64,000 nt of DNA from NCBI GenBank assembly GCA_029448655.1, contig JACCLO010000005.1, positions 434,001-498,000 of the forward strand. Reading direction: 5' to 3'. Source of the stretch: Wolfiporia cocos. Lineage: Eukaryota; Basidiomycota; Agaricomycetes; Polyporales; Phaeolaceae. The position numbers were made by a program, and so were the translations under genes. Under the pieces are notes generated by a model. That model ran no database searches and was not told where the DNA came from. It saw nothing but the letters and a program-made list of their open reading frames with translations. Below are positions 1-11,900 of the stretch, piece by piece. The stretch's first letter is position 1. Every line of letters begins with the position of its first letter.

Positions 1-15
1 CAGCTTCCTGCACAG

Positions 16-1184
16 GTGATGCCTGAGCCGAACATCTTCCCTGAACTGACCATGTTATCGGAGCCCACGGGCATGTTCTACACGCGCACCGCGTCCTCCG
101 ACCTCTCTCCCTCATCCTCGGCCTCGCGCTCGCGCACGCCGACGCCCCCGCCACGCCGGCACCGCGGCACCTACCGCAACCCGCGCTATGAGCCCGCCGA
201 CCCTAGGCTGAGGCCCGAGTCGATACTCCTGAATCCGCTCCCACGTCCGCCAGAGGACATCTTCGCGTCGCGCCCCGAGATGGCGCTTCTCCTCGATTCG
301 CTCCGCCGCCCGCTCGACGAGGCACGTCTTAAGCGCGCGCTAACGCTTCCCGCGGGGGGCACGCTCAATGTCGCGGTCACCTCATCCACTACCCCGTCGA
401 GCGCGGGCCGGAATGGACACCAGCGCAAGGGCAGCCTGTTCAGCGTGTTCGGCAGCCGCCGCAGGCGTGAGGAGGAGGACGAAGATCAGGCGCAGAATGC
501 GACGACCCAGGTCGTATACGCGATGCCGGGAGTACAGGTGCCCGATGGGCGCACGGCATTTGTGTATACGCAGATGCCGACATCCGCTGCCCCTATGCAT
601 TCGAACACTCCGGTGCCGATGCCCGTGCCTGAACCTGCTCTCGCGCCGCGCGCACTGACCCCGCACTCGCACTCGGTCCTTCGCATCGAAGCCACAAACG
701 ACCTCGGAGGTCTTGCACATGCGTCGCCGCACCGCGTACACTATGAGCGGCGCACATACCCGAGCGCGGCGCACCTCTTTGAGGCAATGAAGTTCCTCGG
801 CGGCGAGTCGCCCGCGAGCGCGGACGTCGCAGAGCTCATCCGCAACGCGCGGAGCGTCGAGGAAGCGCGGACGCTCGCCGATGCGCACCGAGCGCATGTC
901 CGGCCGGACTGGCCGCATATCATGTACGATAAGGTGAGTGTATGCGCCGGTTTTCTGCACGACGTGACAAATGCTGCCAGTAGATGGATGAGAGCCTGTA
1001 CCAAAAGATGGTGCAACACCCGGTGTTGCGCAGGCTCCTACTGAGCACTGGCCTCGCGGATCTCGTCTATGCAGACCTTAACGACGCGACCTGGGGCGAC
1101 GGCCTACTTGGGCAGGGCGCAAACGAGCTCGGGAAGGCGCTCATGCGCGTAAGGGAGCGGCTAAGAGCCGAAGAATTAGTATGA
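16..1184 (+). CDS. NADAR-domain (YbiA-like) protein, 5' end uncertain
   Basis: Two exons, 16-933 and 984-1184, are joined over a 50-nt intron (gtgagt..tag) in phase 0. The N-terminal ~230 residues are low-complexity and rich in Pro, Ser and Arg, with no recognisable fold. The C-terminal ~140 residues form a NADAR domain: the YPSAAHLFEAMKFLG helix, an Ala/Arg-rich helix, and the conserved end ATWGDGLLGQGANELGK. NADAR proteins are N-glycosidases or binders of ADP-ribose-type and riboflavin-pathway metabolites; the substrate here cannot be told from sequence. The bases just before position 16 (cttcctgcacag) look like a splice acceptor, so this may be an internal exon of a gene starting left of the window. 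Otherwise the first ATG is at 19. The gene converges on the La-related gene, 185 bp away. Confidence 0.82.
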
Positions 1185-1368
1185 GGACACCACACAGAAC
1201 GCATATAGGAGACAGAGTCAAGGTGGACGGCGTGGGTATGTTCCTGTTGCATTGCTACAGCTACACGCGATCGGTAGAAGGACGCACGCTGCTGGGCAGC
1301 GCGGTATCAAAAGGAAGGACCCGCAAACTCGGATAGATAGCTGACTTCGCTTCAGCGCCAGGACAAGC

Positions 1369-3168
1369 TCAACCGTTACGCCTCCGCCGCTTGCGCGCAC
1401 GCCTACCTTCTTCTCCCTTGGGGGTGTCTCGTACATCAACCCCATCTTCACCACCATCTCCAGAGTCTGCATGCGGCATGGCGGCGGCCCTCTCCACTGC
1501 CTGACGCCGTACCTTCTCCGGGACCTTGTTCCAGTAAAGCTCTTCCCTCGTGCCCCCGACAACCTCCATCGCGATCGGCTTCGTCGTGTCCTTGCCCGAG
1601 GGCTGGTGCGGCGCTCCGCTGCTGTCCAGCCCTTGTGTTTGCACCACCGGATTTGAGTGGAAAAATGTGTCGAGAAGCCTGGTGTGCTGCGGGGTGGCAA
1701 GGCGGAGGTAGCACTGGGTCCGCCTTTAGTTAGTTGTACTTTTTAGCAGACGGGAAAGAACTGACGGTGTCCATGCCCTTGTTGAAGTCGACATAATCCA
1801 GGCCATCTTTTGATACTCGTGCTGAGGCATCAGCAAATGCTTGCGAGAACAGCGTGCGCAAGGTGGTTTTGTTCGTCTCTGGATGCACATTCCGTACGAA
1901 GACCAGGCATCCTTGGGGATATGATAAGTTCAAGGGTGTCGATGGTGTCGGCCTTTCCGGAGAAGTGTGCGTGTTCTCCGCAATAGCCTCGGTGACAAAA
2001 GCGGAAGCATCTTCTACGTGGTCGCAAGGCTCCAGTTCTGGCGGCTTCGCCTCTTCGTCTGCATCATCGACAGCGATCGAGTCGAGGAGTCTTTGACGAT
2101 ACGTTAGGTACTCTTCCTTCAGCTGTTCCCAGCAGGCCTTCGACATCATCCGGAAGCCGTACTTTATAGCACTACCAACCTCTGCTCGTTGACTGACATC
2201 GCTATGAGAGTCAGCTGTATGCGTCCGCGTCCAAGGCCAACGCTCCATGAGGTACTGGCAGTCCTCAGTGCTCGCAAGCGTAATGAGCGCAAATCCCTTG
2301 CACTTTGGCGTGTCTCCAGGCTGGTCGCGATGGTGTGGCGGCAGCCACACGCCCTGCACACGCTGAGGGTCATACGCACACGCTGACGACCCTTCGAGCA
2401 GCGAAGTCGAGAATCGCGCAATCCCCGGTACACTGTGATACTGCGGCGGTACGTTCTCCTGCATGTGGCATGACCGTCAGCTGCGAACCAGCGCACGACA
2501 GCACGGACGCGACGCACCACATAGACCGTGCGCTCCTCCCACTCCTGCCTGTTCCCGTTCCGTGCCCTGTGCAGCGCGGCCTTCCACTCCCGCCGCCGCA
2601 CGTCGAACCCGCCCGCGCTTGCCGTGTGGTCCCCATACGCGCTCGCACCCGGCTGGGCCGGATCCACGACGCGCATGCGCACTTCCAGGTGCGCATTAGC
2701 GTGGCTCCGGATAGCCTTGGCTATCACCGACTCAGGAGGCGTGGGGGACAGGGTGGAGAGTGCGGGAGAGTGGCGGAGGAGGTAGCGCAGGGGGATGTCT
2801 GGAAGCTGTGGCGATCAATCGAGGCGCGTGCACGGATTCGACGGAGACTCACACCCTTCGTCGCCGGATGCAATGGTGCGTCGAAGGTCGGCATTAGACC
2901 ATTGCGCGTGGTCAGAGAGCGAGAGGCAGACGAGCACGCTGTAATCCCCGTCGGTCAAGCCAGTGTCCGGCCGCTTTCCTCTGTCTTGTGGCAGGGAACT
3001 CGAGGATGGTGGCTCGCTGATGGTGACATTGTTAGTGTCCTCGGAAGCCTTTATCGAAGCGGCTGAAGGAGGATTGGACCCATGCGTCTGACCTGTGGGG
3101 GACGGTGGGGTATTGGTCAGAGGAGCTTTGGTTTTCTGTGCGACCTTGCGGGGGACGAACAGGAACAT
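1369..3168 (-). CDS. La-related protein, LARP7/Pof8 type (La motif + RRM + xRRM)
   Basis: Four exons, 3168-2853, 2798-2518, 2458-1766 and 1713-1369, give 544 residues in frame. A La motif spans roughly residues 75-150; the first splice restores the junction EG/YIPLRYLLRHSP. An RRM-like domain follows (VYVENVPP, then KGFALITLASTEDCQYLMER). A second RRM (CLVFVRNV .. LDYVDFNKGMDT) continues across the last splice into CYLRLATPQHTRLL and has the look of the atypical xRRM of LARP7, Pof8 and p65 proteins. A Lys/Arg-rich tail (RRARKRRRRNG) closes the protein. Known LARP7-family proteins bind RNA 3' U-tails and stabilise either telomerase RNA (ciliates, fission yeast) or 7SK snRNP (animals). By inference this is a nuclear telomerase-RNA or U6-type chaperone. 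The start ATG lies 86 bp from a divergently transcribed tRNA. The central part of exon 3 (about 2160-2240) reads less well and could hide another intron. Confidence 0.85.
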
Positions 3169-3253
3169 GATCGCTCTTCGTGATTTGCCTGAGCGGATAT
3201 CTTCTAGGTATGAAGCATGGAGTTATATATAGATATGATTGCTATACCATCAG

Positions 3254-3341
3254 CCTTCGATAGCTCAGTTGGAAGAGCGCAAGACTGTAATGGTTGACTC
3301 ATGGCATCTTGATGTCGCTGGTTCGATCCCGGCTCGAAGGA
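3254..3341 (+). tRNA. tRNA-Tyr(GTA) with 15-nt intron
   Basis: A complete cloverleaf can be drawn. The acceptor stem pairs ccttcga with tcgaagg, the D arm is gctc..gagc, and the anticodon stem pairs caaga with tcttg. Anticodon gta lies at 3287-3289, and the T arm is gctgg-ttcgatc-ccggc. A 15-nt intron at 3291-3305 begins one base 3' of the anticodon, the canonical position. The A-box (tagctcagttgg) and B-box (ggttcgatcc) Pol III promoter elements are intact, and a T6 terminator follows at about 3346-3351. tRNA-Tyr genes carry an intron in most fungi. Confidence 0.93.
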
Positions 3342-3380
3342 CTCATTTTTTGTGGGAGTCATTGTGCGGCCGACGAACTT

Positions 3381-3417
3381 ATGCTGAAGGTCATTGGTTC
3401 GATCCCGGCTCGAAGGA
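3381..3417 (+). pseudogene. Truncated 3'-half copy of tRNA-Tyr
   Basis: Forty bases after the intact tRNA-Tyr, its 3' half recurs. The T-loop, the 3' T-stem strand and the acceptor 3' strand (ggttcgatcccggctcgaag) are identical, preceded by a diverged anticodon-stem and variable region, and followed by a T-run at about 3424-3430. No matching D-arm or 5' acceptor strand lies upstream, and the 5' T-stem strand has changed (attgg for gctgg). It cannot fold as a tRNA but keeps a complete B-box and a Pol III terminator. Confidence 0.75.
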
Positions 3418-3546
3418 GCAATCTTTTTTTAATGGGAGTTAACGCATGGGCATCACCATCGCCGCAGATTCGCACACCTCGTCAACTCCAACTAGAACAG
3501 TATTAGTTTCTATTTTCCATGAAGATAATACACAGATCAAGAGTTT

Positions 3547-4820
3547 CTACTCTCTTCTCACTACAGGCAACAATGCCTTGACAGGATATGTGAATTAATG
3601 CGAATACCCCGGGTATGCGACATTGACATACCTCCTTCGTGATCTCGTAGATTCTCCGTTGGCCCATAAACAAGATGGCAGCAGTGAGAACGCTCTGCAA
3701 GAGCTTGCTTCCCACTCCCTTGTAGAGTCCTTCAGCGCCTTCTTCTCTGATTATGGTCAGTAAGCCGTCAAACGAGGACTTGTATCGCAAAGCATGCGCC
3801 TGCCCAGCCTGCAATCGGCTCTTGACAACACTGTTCACGAACCAGTTGATTAAGCGACTTAAGCAAACGCCAACATCACTCACATGTATGGATAGGTTGT
3901 CGACGTCGCCACTGAATCACCAGTCAGCTTCCGAACGGCAACACGCGCACCGACTGACCCAGTTTCGAAAGCGCGCCCAGCAGGAAGTAGTCCAAATCCG
4001 TGAGCACGGCGACAGCGGTGGCAGCAGCGAGGCCCGAGGCCCGCAGCCGCGCCGTCCGCCGCCTGACGAGCAGGTTCTTCAACTGCTCGAACACGGTGTA
4101 CTGTATCACGGGGTTGACGACGAGTACGAGCGCAGGCCCGATCCCGCGCCAGAGCGCGCCTATGCCGTCCTTCCGGAGGATGTGCTGGACCGTCTCGAGG
4201 ATGCCCAGCCGCCGCACGGCGGGCCGGCCGCCTCGCTCCGAGGAGGCGGGCGCGTCCATCGTGCGCACGGCCTGCGAGGTCTGTACGACCCAGATGGGGT
4301 TGCTGATGATAGTTGTGGCGGACCCGGCAATGAGGCCCGCGAGCATGGACTCAAGCGTGCTGAGGCCCTTGGGGCCGCCACGGGAGGCAAGGATGACCCC
4401 CCGGGACCGTTCGTAGAAGTAGTAGTATGCGCTGCGAGCAGGTCACCTTCCGACACCCCATGCAGTGAGGATGGTATGCCGCGCACCCATTCGTAATGGC
4501 AATCCCCAGCAAGCTGGAGTTGAGGCCGCTGTAGAGCCCCAATAGCCCTTCGCGCTTAATGATATCCAGGACCGCCTCGTATGTAGACTGTTTCAACGTG
4601 TCAATTGAGCGGGTCTACGGGCTCAGCGCCACACTTCTCGCCTTCTCCTCCTTCTTGGTCTCTACTGCTGCTCTAGTGGAGACAAATATGAGGGGGCTAT
4701 GTTCTCAGCAGTGACTCGATGCTGTCCGCTCAATTGCCTGCAGACTCACTATGTTGCAGTCATGGCTATGATGCCGCCCGCGGCACCTGCCAGGGCATGA
4801 ATTACCGAGTCACTAGCCAT
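3547..4820 (-). CDS. Peroxisomal adenine-nucleotide carrier (PMP47/SLC25A17 family)
   Basis: Seven exons (4820-4750, 4696-4642, 4587-4487, 4431-3959, 3911-3884, 3830-3632, 3576-3547) give 318 residues, a normal mitochondrial-carrier-family length. Three repeats of about 100 residues are visible. Their signatures, TYPLIFVSTR, SNPIWVVQT and TYPYIVVKSRLQAG, match the degenerate motifs of PMP47 rather than those of the mitochondrial ADP/ATP carrier. Known members exchange ATP/AMP (and CoA or NAD in animals) across the peroxisomal membrane to support fatty-acid activation and beta-oxidation. One exon is only 28 nt. The second intron (4641-4588) appears to use a GC donor: only that boundary gives the expected 54-nt size and phase. 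If the last intron is retained, the C-terminus instead runs to 3503. Confidence 0.87.
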
Positions 4821-5116
4821 GGCTCGCTGTGTTGTGGTCGCTGCGCGTGTTGCTAGCAGAGGACTGTGGCGTCCAGTTCACCGCTGTGGCAGCTGGGACA
4901 GAGTGACCTGATCGGCGGGTGCACGTGTGACCGTTGCTGCATTGCAGAACGTGTGGCGCATGCGGGGAAATCACATGGGCGTCTTCGCCGGTTCATGCTT
5001 TCCCGGGTGGCACGGCACTCCGAGCACGTTGCTCCTAATGCCGTCTATTCTGTATCGTACCTACAGTCCCAGAGTACACAATACAACACACAAGTACAAC
5101 CAGTCACACAACACAC

Positions 5117-8100
5117 TCATGACGACGAAGCGACACCATCTTCCTGCTGAAGCTCGGTGAGCAGAGCCTTCAACTCTTCCACATCTGCTTGGAAGCCGTT
5201 GTTGCTGCCACTGCCCGTGAGCCGACCGCCGCCATAGCCGCCATCGGTGATAAATTTTCCGTCGTCTTGCGCGAGCCACTCATCGAGCTGTGTCATGATC
5301 GACCGCGCCTTAAGGCGGAAGTGCGTCCGGATGACATCGCCAAACGGCTCTGGAGGGTTCTTCAAGTTGCCGAGCATCTGGAGCGCAAGATATTAGTACA
5401 TCGTATACTGGGTAAGGATATGTCTTGGTCATACCGCGGTCTTCACAACCATTCTGCGGACATTGGATGAATCTACACGGGCATCTATGAGCATGCTAGA
5501 AAGGCGCGGCATGGAAAACGCACATGCACGCGACGCAGGAGTCCCTGCGCTCTCGGCCCACCCTGGTTCGTTCAAATACGGCTCATCACACAAGATCATG
5601 GATTGTATTGATACAAGAACCTACCACAGCCATTTGAGTGACAGGCTAATGATAATCCTAGGGCCAGCACATACCTGAAGCAGCGTCGATTTCCCCGAAA
5701 CCCATCCTGGGCCTTGCCATGTGCCAAGTAAGGACAAGCAGACTTTGCCATCCTGAACGCAGATATGAACTGCGGCCCGCTGAAGTATGTCAATAAACTC
5801 ACCGCATACAGGTTCGGATTGAAGCGGAATTTGCCTCCGTTTGTCTGCGTAATGCGAGCGCGAGTCAAGACGGAACTTTCATATTTGCATGAACTACGCC
5901 CACCGTCATATACTTGACAGATGGCGGGGACTGGTTGTAGTTCGGCCCCAGGAATACATCGAACAGATAGCTGCTCTGTACGTTAGTAGGAACCTAATAT
6001 GCTGGTAGTATCCTCACCATCCGTTAGAATATCTATAGCAGTGCATCCGTAGCTCGATCAACGTAATGTGCAGTGACCACGTTGTTACTTACGGTGTGCC
6101 CTCTGGACCAGTGATCAGGACCTTGATGATGTCCACGCGAGTCTCTTCCACCCGTACGAAGACTGAGGAGCCCCAAGCGACAGGCAAGTTGGTTGTAAGA
6201 ACCGCAAGCTGGACAGGATCAGAACTCAAAGCGCTGACCAAATCGAATCTATTTCACCTCTTTCGCAATCGCCAATGATCTCTTGGGAAGGTCCGCATTC
6301 GCTAGGACCCGCGCCTCGTTGTTATAGTAGAACTTGTAATGAGGAGTAGAATCATCACTGGGCCTAGACTCCTGAGGCAGCGAGAGGTCGCAGTACTCGA
6401 ACCGCACGCGGTTCGCCCAGGCGAGGTATGCCTTCGCCGCGCTCTCCTCTGAATCTCCAGCATACACCGGCTGCTCACTCGGCTCTGACGCCGACGAGAT
6501 CTTCGGGAGGCCCGCATGCAGGCGGTCCACGAACGCATCGCCCTTCGTGTCGCGTAGCGAGCGGTCGATCGCCCTCGCGGTGTCGAGGATCCGATTGCAG
6601 AACGTGAGCAGCCGCCTGTTCTCCTCCGACTGGCTGCGCCCCATGTCTCGCGACTTGCCCTTGTCTGTGCCCGTCATGCGCTTCTCGTCCTCGGTCATCT
6701 CGACCTCTTCTTCCGCCTGCTTCGGACCCTCGAGGCCCTTCACCGCGGCCTCGGCCTGGATGACGATCGCCTCGAGGAGCTCGCGGGGACCGGAGCTACC
6801 TTCGTAGATGATTGTACGCTCGCGGATCCGAGGAGCGCCCTTGCCTTGGGACTTCTTGGCTGTGACTGTCTTAACTGACGCGACGACCATGATGGGCATT
6901 GCCATCATGCTGGCTAATGCTTCGTGGCAGGAAATGGTCTGGCAGGGTAAGTCAGCATGTGGAGATCGAACAGCCTTGAAACATACCTCGAGCCAGTCAA
7001 ACAACTCGATGTAGAGCGCAGATCGGTCAGACATATCTGCAAGTGAGTCATTACGGAGAAGCTGGCTGCTGACAAAATTGAATCGTCGTCGGAGATGGGC
7101 CAATGCAGTGGGATGCACAAGATAATCGCTGGTCCGACCGCCACCGGCGCGTCGTAATGAGGGCAGGTAAACGCGAATATGCGATAGTAGCTGCGAGAGA
7201 CTCTCGTCCTTCTCGCGCTGTGCGGCAAGTGCGGCAAGTTGTCCGGATGTCTGTATCAGTGTCGTCAGTGAGACCCCCCAAATCGCGTAATATGATCTCA
7301 CATCCTCTTTGGCTTCCCCTGCATACCCCACCCCCAACTTCACTTTCTTGCCGTGACCGGTATGCACGGAAGGTGAATAATGGTCGCTGTCTTCGTCGTC
7401 GTCATCGGGGCTGGCTTCTGTTATTCGACGTTTACCGGTACTAGCCTTCCCCCCTGGGGTGTGCGGCGCGTCCTGAGTTTGTTCGACATACATCCTCTCC
7501 AACATCGCAAGCCCAACCCCAAGAATGACGCCTTGTAGATTGGAGCAATGAAATAATACCTCATCCTCAAGTGATGAGTCGCGTTTGAGCGACTCAGGGT
7601 TTATTGGTTCGCCGCAAGCAAAACAATATCGTTTATTGCACCTTGGACATGTCCGTGGAACAACTTTCTTAAGATGCTTGATATACGTGTCGAACTCTGG
7701 CTACGGAGTGGCGTCGGCGATAAATCAGCATATTGGATTCTGAGCCACTTACAAACATGGTGAAGAAATCTTGTTTCTTCCTTGTCACAGACATGCCACA
7801 GCCATGCGGACAGCGACAGCCGCTGGAGCTGAGTTCGCTGTACAGGCTGAATAGGAAGCTCTGCTCCCCGCCTTCCGGGCAGCCCTTCATCCATTGCCCT
7901 TGGGTCATCAAAGGCACTCGCGCGGTCACGTCAGGCATTAGGGCCATCTCTGGTTCCTCCTCCACTTCGATAACTTCCTCGCGCCGATCTTTCGAGAAGA
8001 AGATTCCTACAGGTCGGTGAGCAGCTGCAAAAGCGAGGGATTCAACCGATATAGTACCAGCATATGGATCGGCTGCTGCAGGAGTCGCGCCCATGTGTCC

Positions 8101-8555
8101 GCCGTCATCCGAGTCATAGTCGGCATAGTCTTCGATCATCCGAGATGTGAGCAATGGCTAGGCGTTAGTGCTTATGACATTACCGTCGACTTCATCATCA
8201 GTTTCTTCGCCTCCGTCATCGTCATTCGCATCTGGTGTCTATATGCGCCCTTTAGCAGACGGATATACTAGCGCGGCAGGGAAGCATACAATCATCCTAA
8301 GCGTTAGGGTCTCCGCCCCTTGCTCTTTTACATCCGCAGACATCTCTGCGTTGCCGTCGGCATCTAAGAGGTAGTCAAAGCTGCCATCAAATATGTGTTC
8401 TGCGGCTACCATCACATCCTTGTGTTTCTGTAGAGCAGCCCATGCCTGGGCGACTGTCGCGCCCTAGTTCGCGTCTGTCAAGACCTCAAGTCGTGTTTGA
8501 CCAAGCAAGTGGGTCTACTTACCATCTCTACAAGCTGTCTTATTTCCTGATCCAT
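5117..8555 (-). CDS. UBA / zinc-binding / E2 ubiquitin-conjugating (BIRC6-type UBC) multidomain protein
   Basis: Fifteen exons (8555-8523, 8463-8290, 8238-8184, 8129-7753, 7700-7302, 7250-6987, 6938-6258, 6208-6093, 6032-6018, 5973-5898, 5844-5803, 5752-5675, 5620-5524, 5472-5435, 5377-5117) sum to 901 codons plus stop. Order: a UBA-like N-terminus (residues 1-45, EIRQLVEMGATVAQAWAAL), an acidic linker, a Cys/His-rich segment at about 190-260 (CRCPHGCG, then CPRCNKRYCFACGE and FHCSNLQGV) resembling an IBR/RING half, a helical middle, and a UBC fold at about 665-815. The UBC part has FLGPNYNQSPP, FRFNPNLY, the active-site Cys at about 749 in DGKVCLSLLGTW, and SIQSMILCDEPYLNEPG, the signature of BIRC6/UBE2O-class E2s. 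By inference it is a hybrid E2/E3. The start is the first ATG ahead of the UBA. One exon is 15 nt. Confidence 0.85.
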
Positions 8556-8961
8556 GTCTCCGTACCTTACGCGAGATCGAGCACCCGAGTTGAATAAACG
8601 GGGCGAATGAGACGGTGGCTGCAACGGGCCCTGAACAGACGCCCAATGCTTGATTCAAGGGATGTGCTTGCTCAATAAGGCAGGTGTTGTGGTTAGAACT
8701 CCTGCTCGTTGACGGTTGCTCTAATGTTCACATCTAATGCAATGACACTTTGCGCTAGTGAAGAAATAGATGGCCGGGGCTTTATCCTACAAGAGAGCTA
8801 CAACGAAGAGAGATGCGACCGACAAATAGGTATGTGTACACTATTGCGACCTGTGACATGGTGGGTAGGCATGCGGGTAAGGAGGTATACTAGGGTATGC
8901 GATATGTAGCGAGAGCAAATATAACTTAGATAATTAGAAGTCGTTAGCAAATTGCCAAAGG
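8556..8961. other. Intergenic, no gene seen
   Basis: About 400 bp separate the start of the E2 gene from the stop of the neurofibromin-type gene. It should hold the E2 promoter and the 3' end of the next gene. Only a 66-codon plus-strand ORF with no recognisable similarity is present. Confidence 0.6.
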
Positions 8962-11900
8962 TCACTCTATGATTTTCAACACCAGCTCAGAAATCCACGC
9001 CATCATGTTCACAGCATGACCTTGATTGACCGGCAAGAACTGGAAGCTGTCTGGGAGTCCGGACATTCCTTGCTGTTCTAAAGCGAATAAATGGCTTCCA
9101 CCGGGTCCATGCGTAGCTGAATCGTCAATGCTCAGTGATGACGCCGAGCCTCTTGCGGGATTGGGCCTCTCAGTGTCGTGCACCGCAACTCGGAACAGAT
9201 TGGATACGGCACTGAGTATGGCAGGACTAGAAGAATTTGCGAACGCGTCTCTAATCTTGTCCTGAAGGCTCTCGTATCTACATGGCATACATCAGTATCA
9301 AGCCTAGTCACGAAAAGGGCAGGACTTACGTGATGGCCATTACATCGGGGAAGGCATCGGCAACGTCCGACAGGATGTTGTAGAAGATTTGAGATTCAAT
9401 GTCATCTCCTTGAGCGGTCTGCAACATGGCCCCAACAAACGATGTTACGAAGAGTGCTGTGTTGCTGTCGGAGAGGCCGAGGAGCGTGAACGGCACTTTG
9501 TCGATCGGGTCGTCATCAGAGCCTGAAGCGAGGAAGTCTTGTGAGAGCCACGACTCATCCGCGCCCGCCTCCACAAGGAGCTGCCTAAAACTCTGCAACG
9601 TTGTCGATGCTGGGAGCAGAGCCAAGAAGTATCCCAGAATCTCCTCACACAGAGATGATCCCGGACCATCATCTGCATGTTCGACCTCACCGCAAGAACG
9701 TACGGTGATTGACAGAAGACTCCGCAATGCCTGCTCAGCAGAATCTTTGAGAGCTGGATGTCGGAGCCCCTTGAATATGATCGCTGAGAGAGAGAAGGAG
9801 AAGTTTGTGTCGAACGAAAGGCGAAGTATTTGGTCCAGCTGACTTGCGACCTCTTCAAGTGGGGTACGGCCATCCAAGAGAGTAGCGGGCACGCCCTTCT
9901 CCTGGAACGCCCCTTGACTGCTCATAACTTCCAATGTCGTGCGAAGGAGGTGGATAGACTCCAGATATAAGGCCATATGGCTAGATTGAAGCAACGCAAC
10001 AGCAAGCCAGAAGAGCTGACAGAGGTATCGTGAATTGCGTTGCAGCGCCGGGACCACGTTGCGGATGCATCGGAGCATGCTCAGTAGGGATGTCGTGTCG
10101 CTCTCGTTGTATTGCGACAGAGCAGTCTTGAAAGCGACGAGGATCTGATATAGGAGATCATCGTCCACGTCTGATGTCGCAAGAATCCCCAGTGCGACGA
10201 AAGAACGAGTCTGCACAGCAGGGGATAACTGGAATGCGGAAGACGTGATAAGGCTCATCCAACGCGCACGCCAGACATTGAGGAGGCCTGTGTAACGTCC
10301 GTGAACTCATATTCCAACTCGCGATGAATGACAAACCTTTTGTGCCAGCAATCGTCTCAAGTACTCGGCCCAAGAAGCGTACGAGATCCTCCAGTGAGTC
10401 TAAGTAGAGTTTGTCGTTCGGTGTATCGATGCTGATGTAGTCACTCGTAGGCGTAGGACGAACGAGGCCAAACAGCCGGAGCGTCTCGGGTTGTTCACAT
10501 TCGCTAAGCAGTTGTTGAAGCTCTGGGCTTCCCGGGGAGTCCGCAAGCCGCGCGGTGTACAAAGAATTGAGGATATTGACCACGACGCCATATACTGACG
10601 TGCGAACGTGAGTCTGACCCGTAGCGGCGGTCAGAGCTACCAGATGGACCGTTTCTGGTACAAACAGCTGACTCTGGACCGCGTTCTTAGTGTGATGGCC
10701 TGCAACGAGGGCAAGTCGAATGAGGCAGGCCATCTCGTTCCAGTGCACGTTGTCTGCAAGGTTTTTCGTTGGTTTCGTAGAGGTCTTTCCAATGACCTGG
10801 GAGATTGTAAGCAAATCGCAAGCGCGGCGTGAAGTTTCTCCCTCACCTTTCGCAGTCTGGACAGTAAACGCCCTCGAACGTTGATCGACGAAATTGCACC
10901 CATCGTATCAGCGACTCTGTCACACCTTGCAGAGCCAGCTCCCCCATCGACAGCCGCGCGCATTAGTTCATCCAGGACCAAGTTGACTACACCGCTGTCG
11001 AGCTTCCCGACCTCACCCCAGATATATTTCTGCAGCAGTCCATGGAGCTATAGACACGAAAGGTCAGACATGGACCAAGCGAGGCGCAAAGCAGACCTCA
11101 CCTGTTCGTCCGTCATGGTCAGATCGACAAGGAGGCGTATGCAGTCGCGGAACTTGGTCGCGGACGGCTCATAGAGCTTGTCAGCAGGATCTGTGAAATG
11201 CGCCAGATTCTTGATCCACGGAGCCATATAGTGAATGCAGACGATCCGATCTTCGACAGATTCTCTCCCCATACTGGTGGACACCTCCGAGATAAAATCC
11301 AATGTCAAATGAGGAGCAAAGTTGGCGAGACCTTCACTAAGCTGTGTGAGGAAATGTCCAGGTAGCCCATTGATGAGACTGGCTGATGTAGGGTCAATAC
11401 GATAAGCTTGAGGCGCAACGACACCACACATACTCTTTGAAGTAACCAAGGGTTTGCCTTCGTAGTCCAGGTATGTGCACACAGCCTGCAGTAATTCGTT
11501 GGCCGCAATCCGCACCTCCTCTTCCGCGGAATTTATACACAACATCCCAATGTGCAAAAGCGTGGCGACGACGTTTGAGAATCTTGAAAGCCTCTCAGTA
11601 CCTGGAAGTTGCACAGGTCGCATACTGCTTTTAGCGGCTCGGATCGTCTGCTTATGTGAGTGTAAGCTTCATGTGGTGCACTGAGATAGCATACCTTGAC
11701 TATCAAGTCTCGTGCAGGCGACGAGAAGTACAATGTCATTCCGTGACGTATCTTGCGAATGATGAATTCGTATGAGTCGTGACCAGTTGATACGTTGTAT
11801 ATATCGTTGACGTCCGATAAGGGAATGATTTCCGTTGCTCTGCAGGAAATGGTACCGCCTATGGGTAACGCCTTGACCTATACAATCGAGAATGAGGGAG

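Noticed and set aside
3352..3420. Second complete tRNA after tRNA-Tyr
   Set aside because: No 5' acceptor strand or D arm pairs with the repeated 3' half, and the T-stem is damaged.
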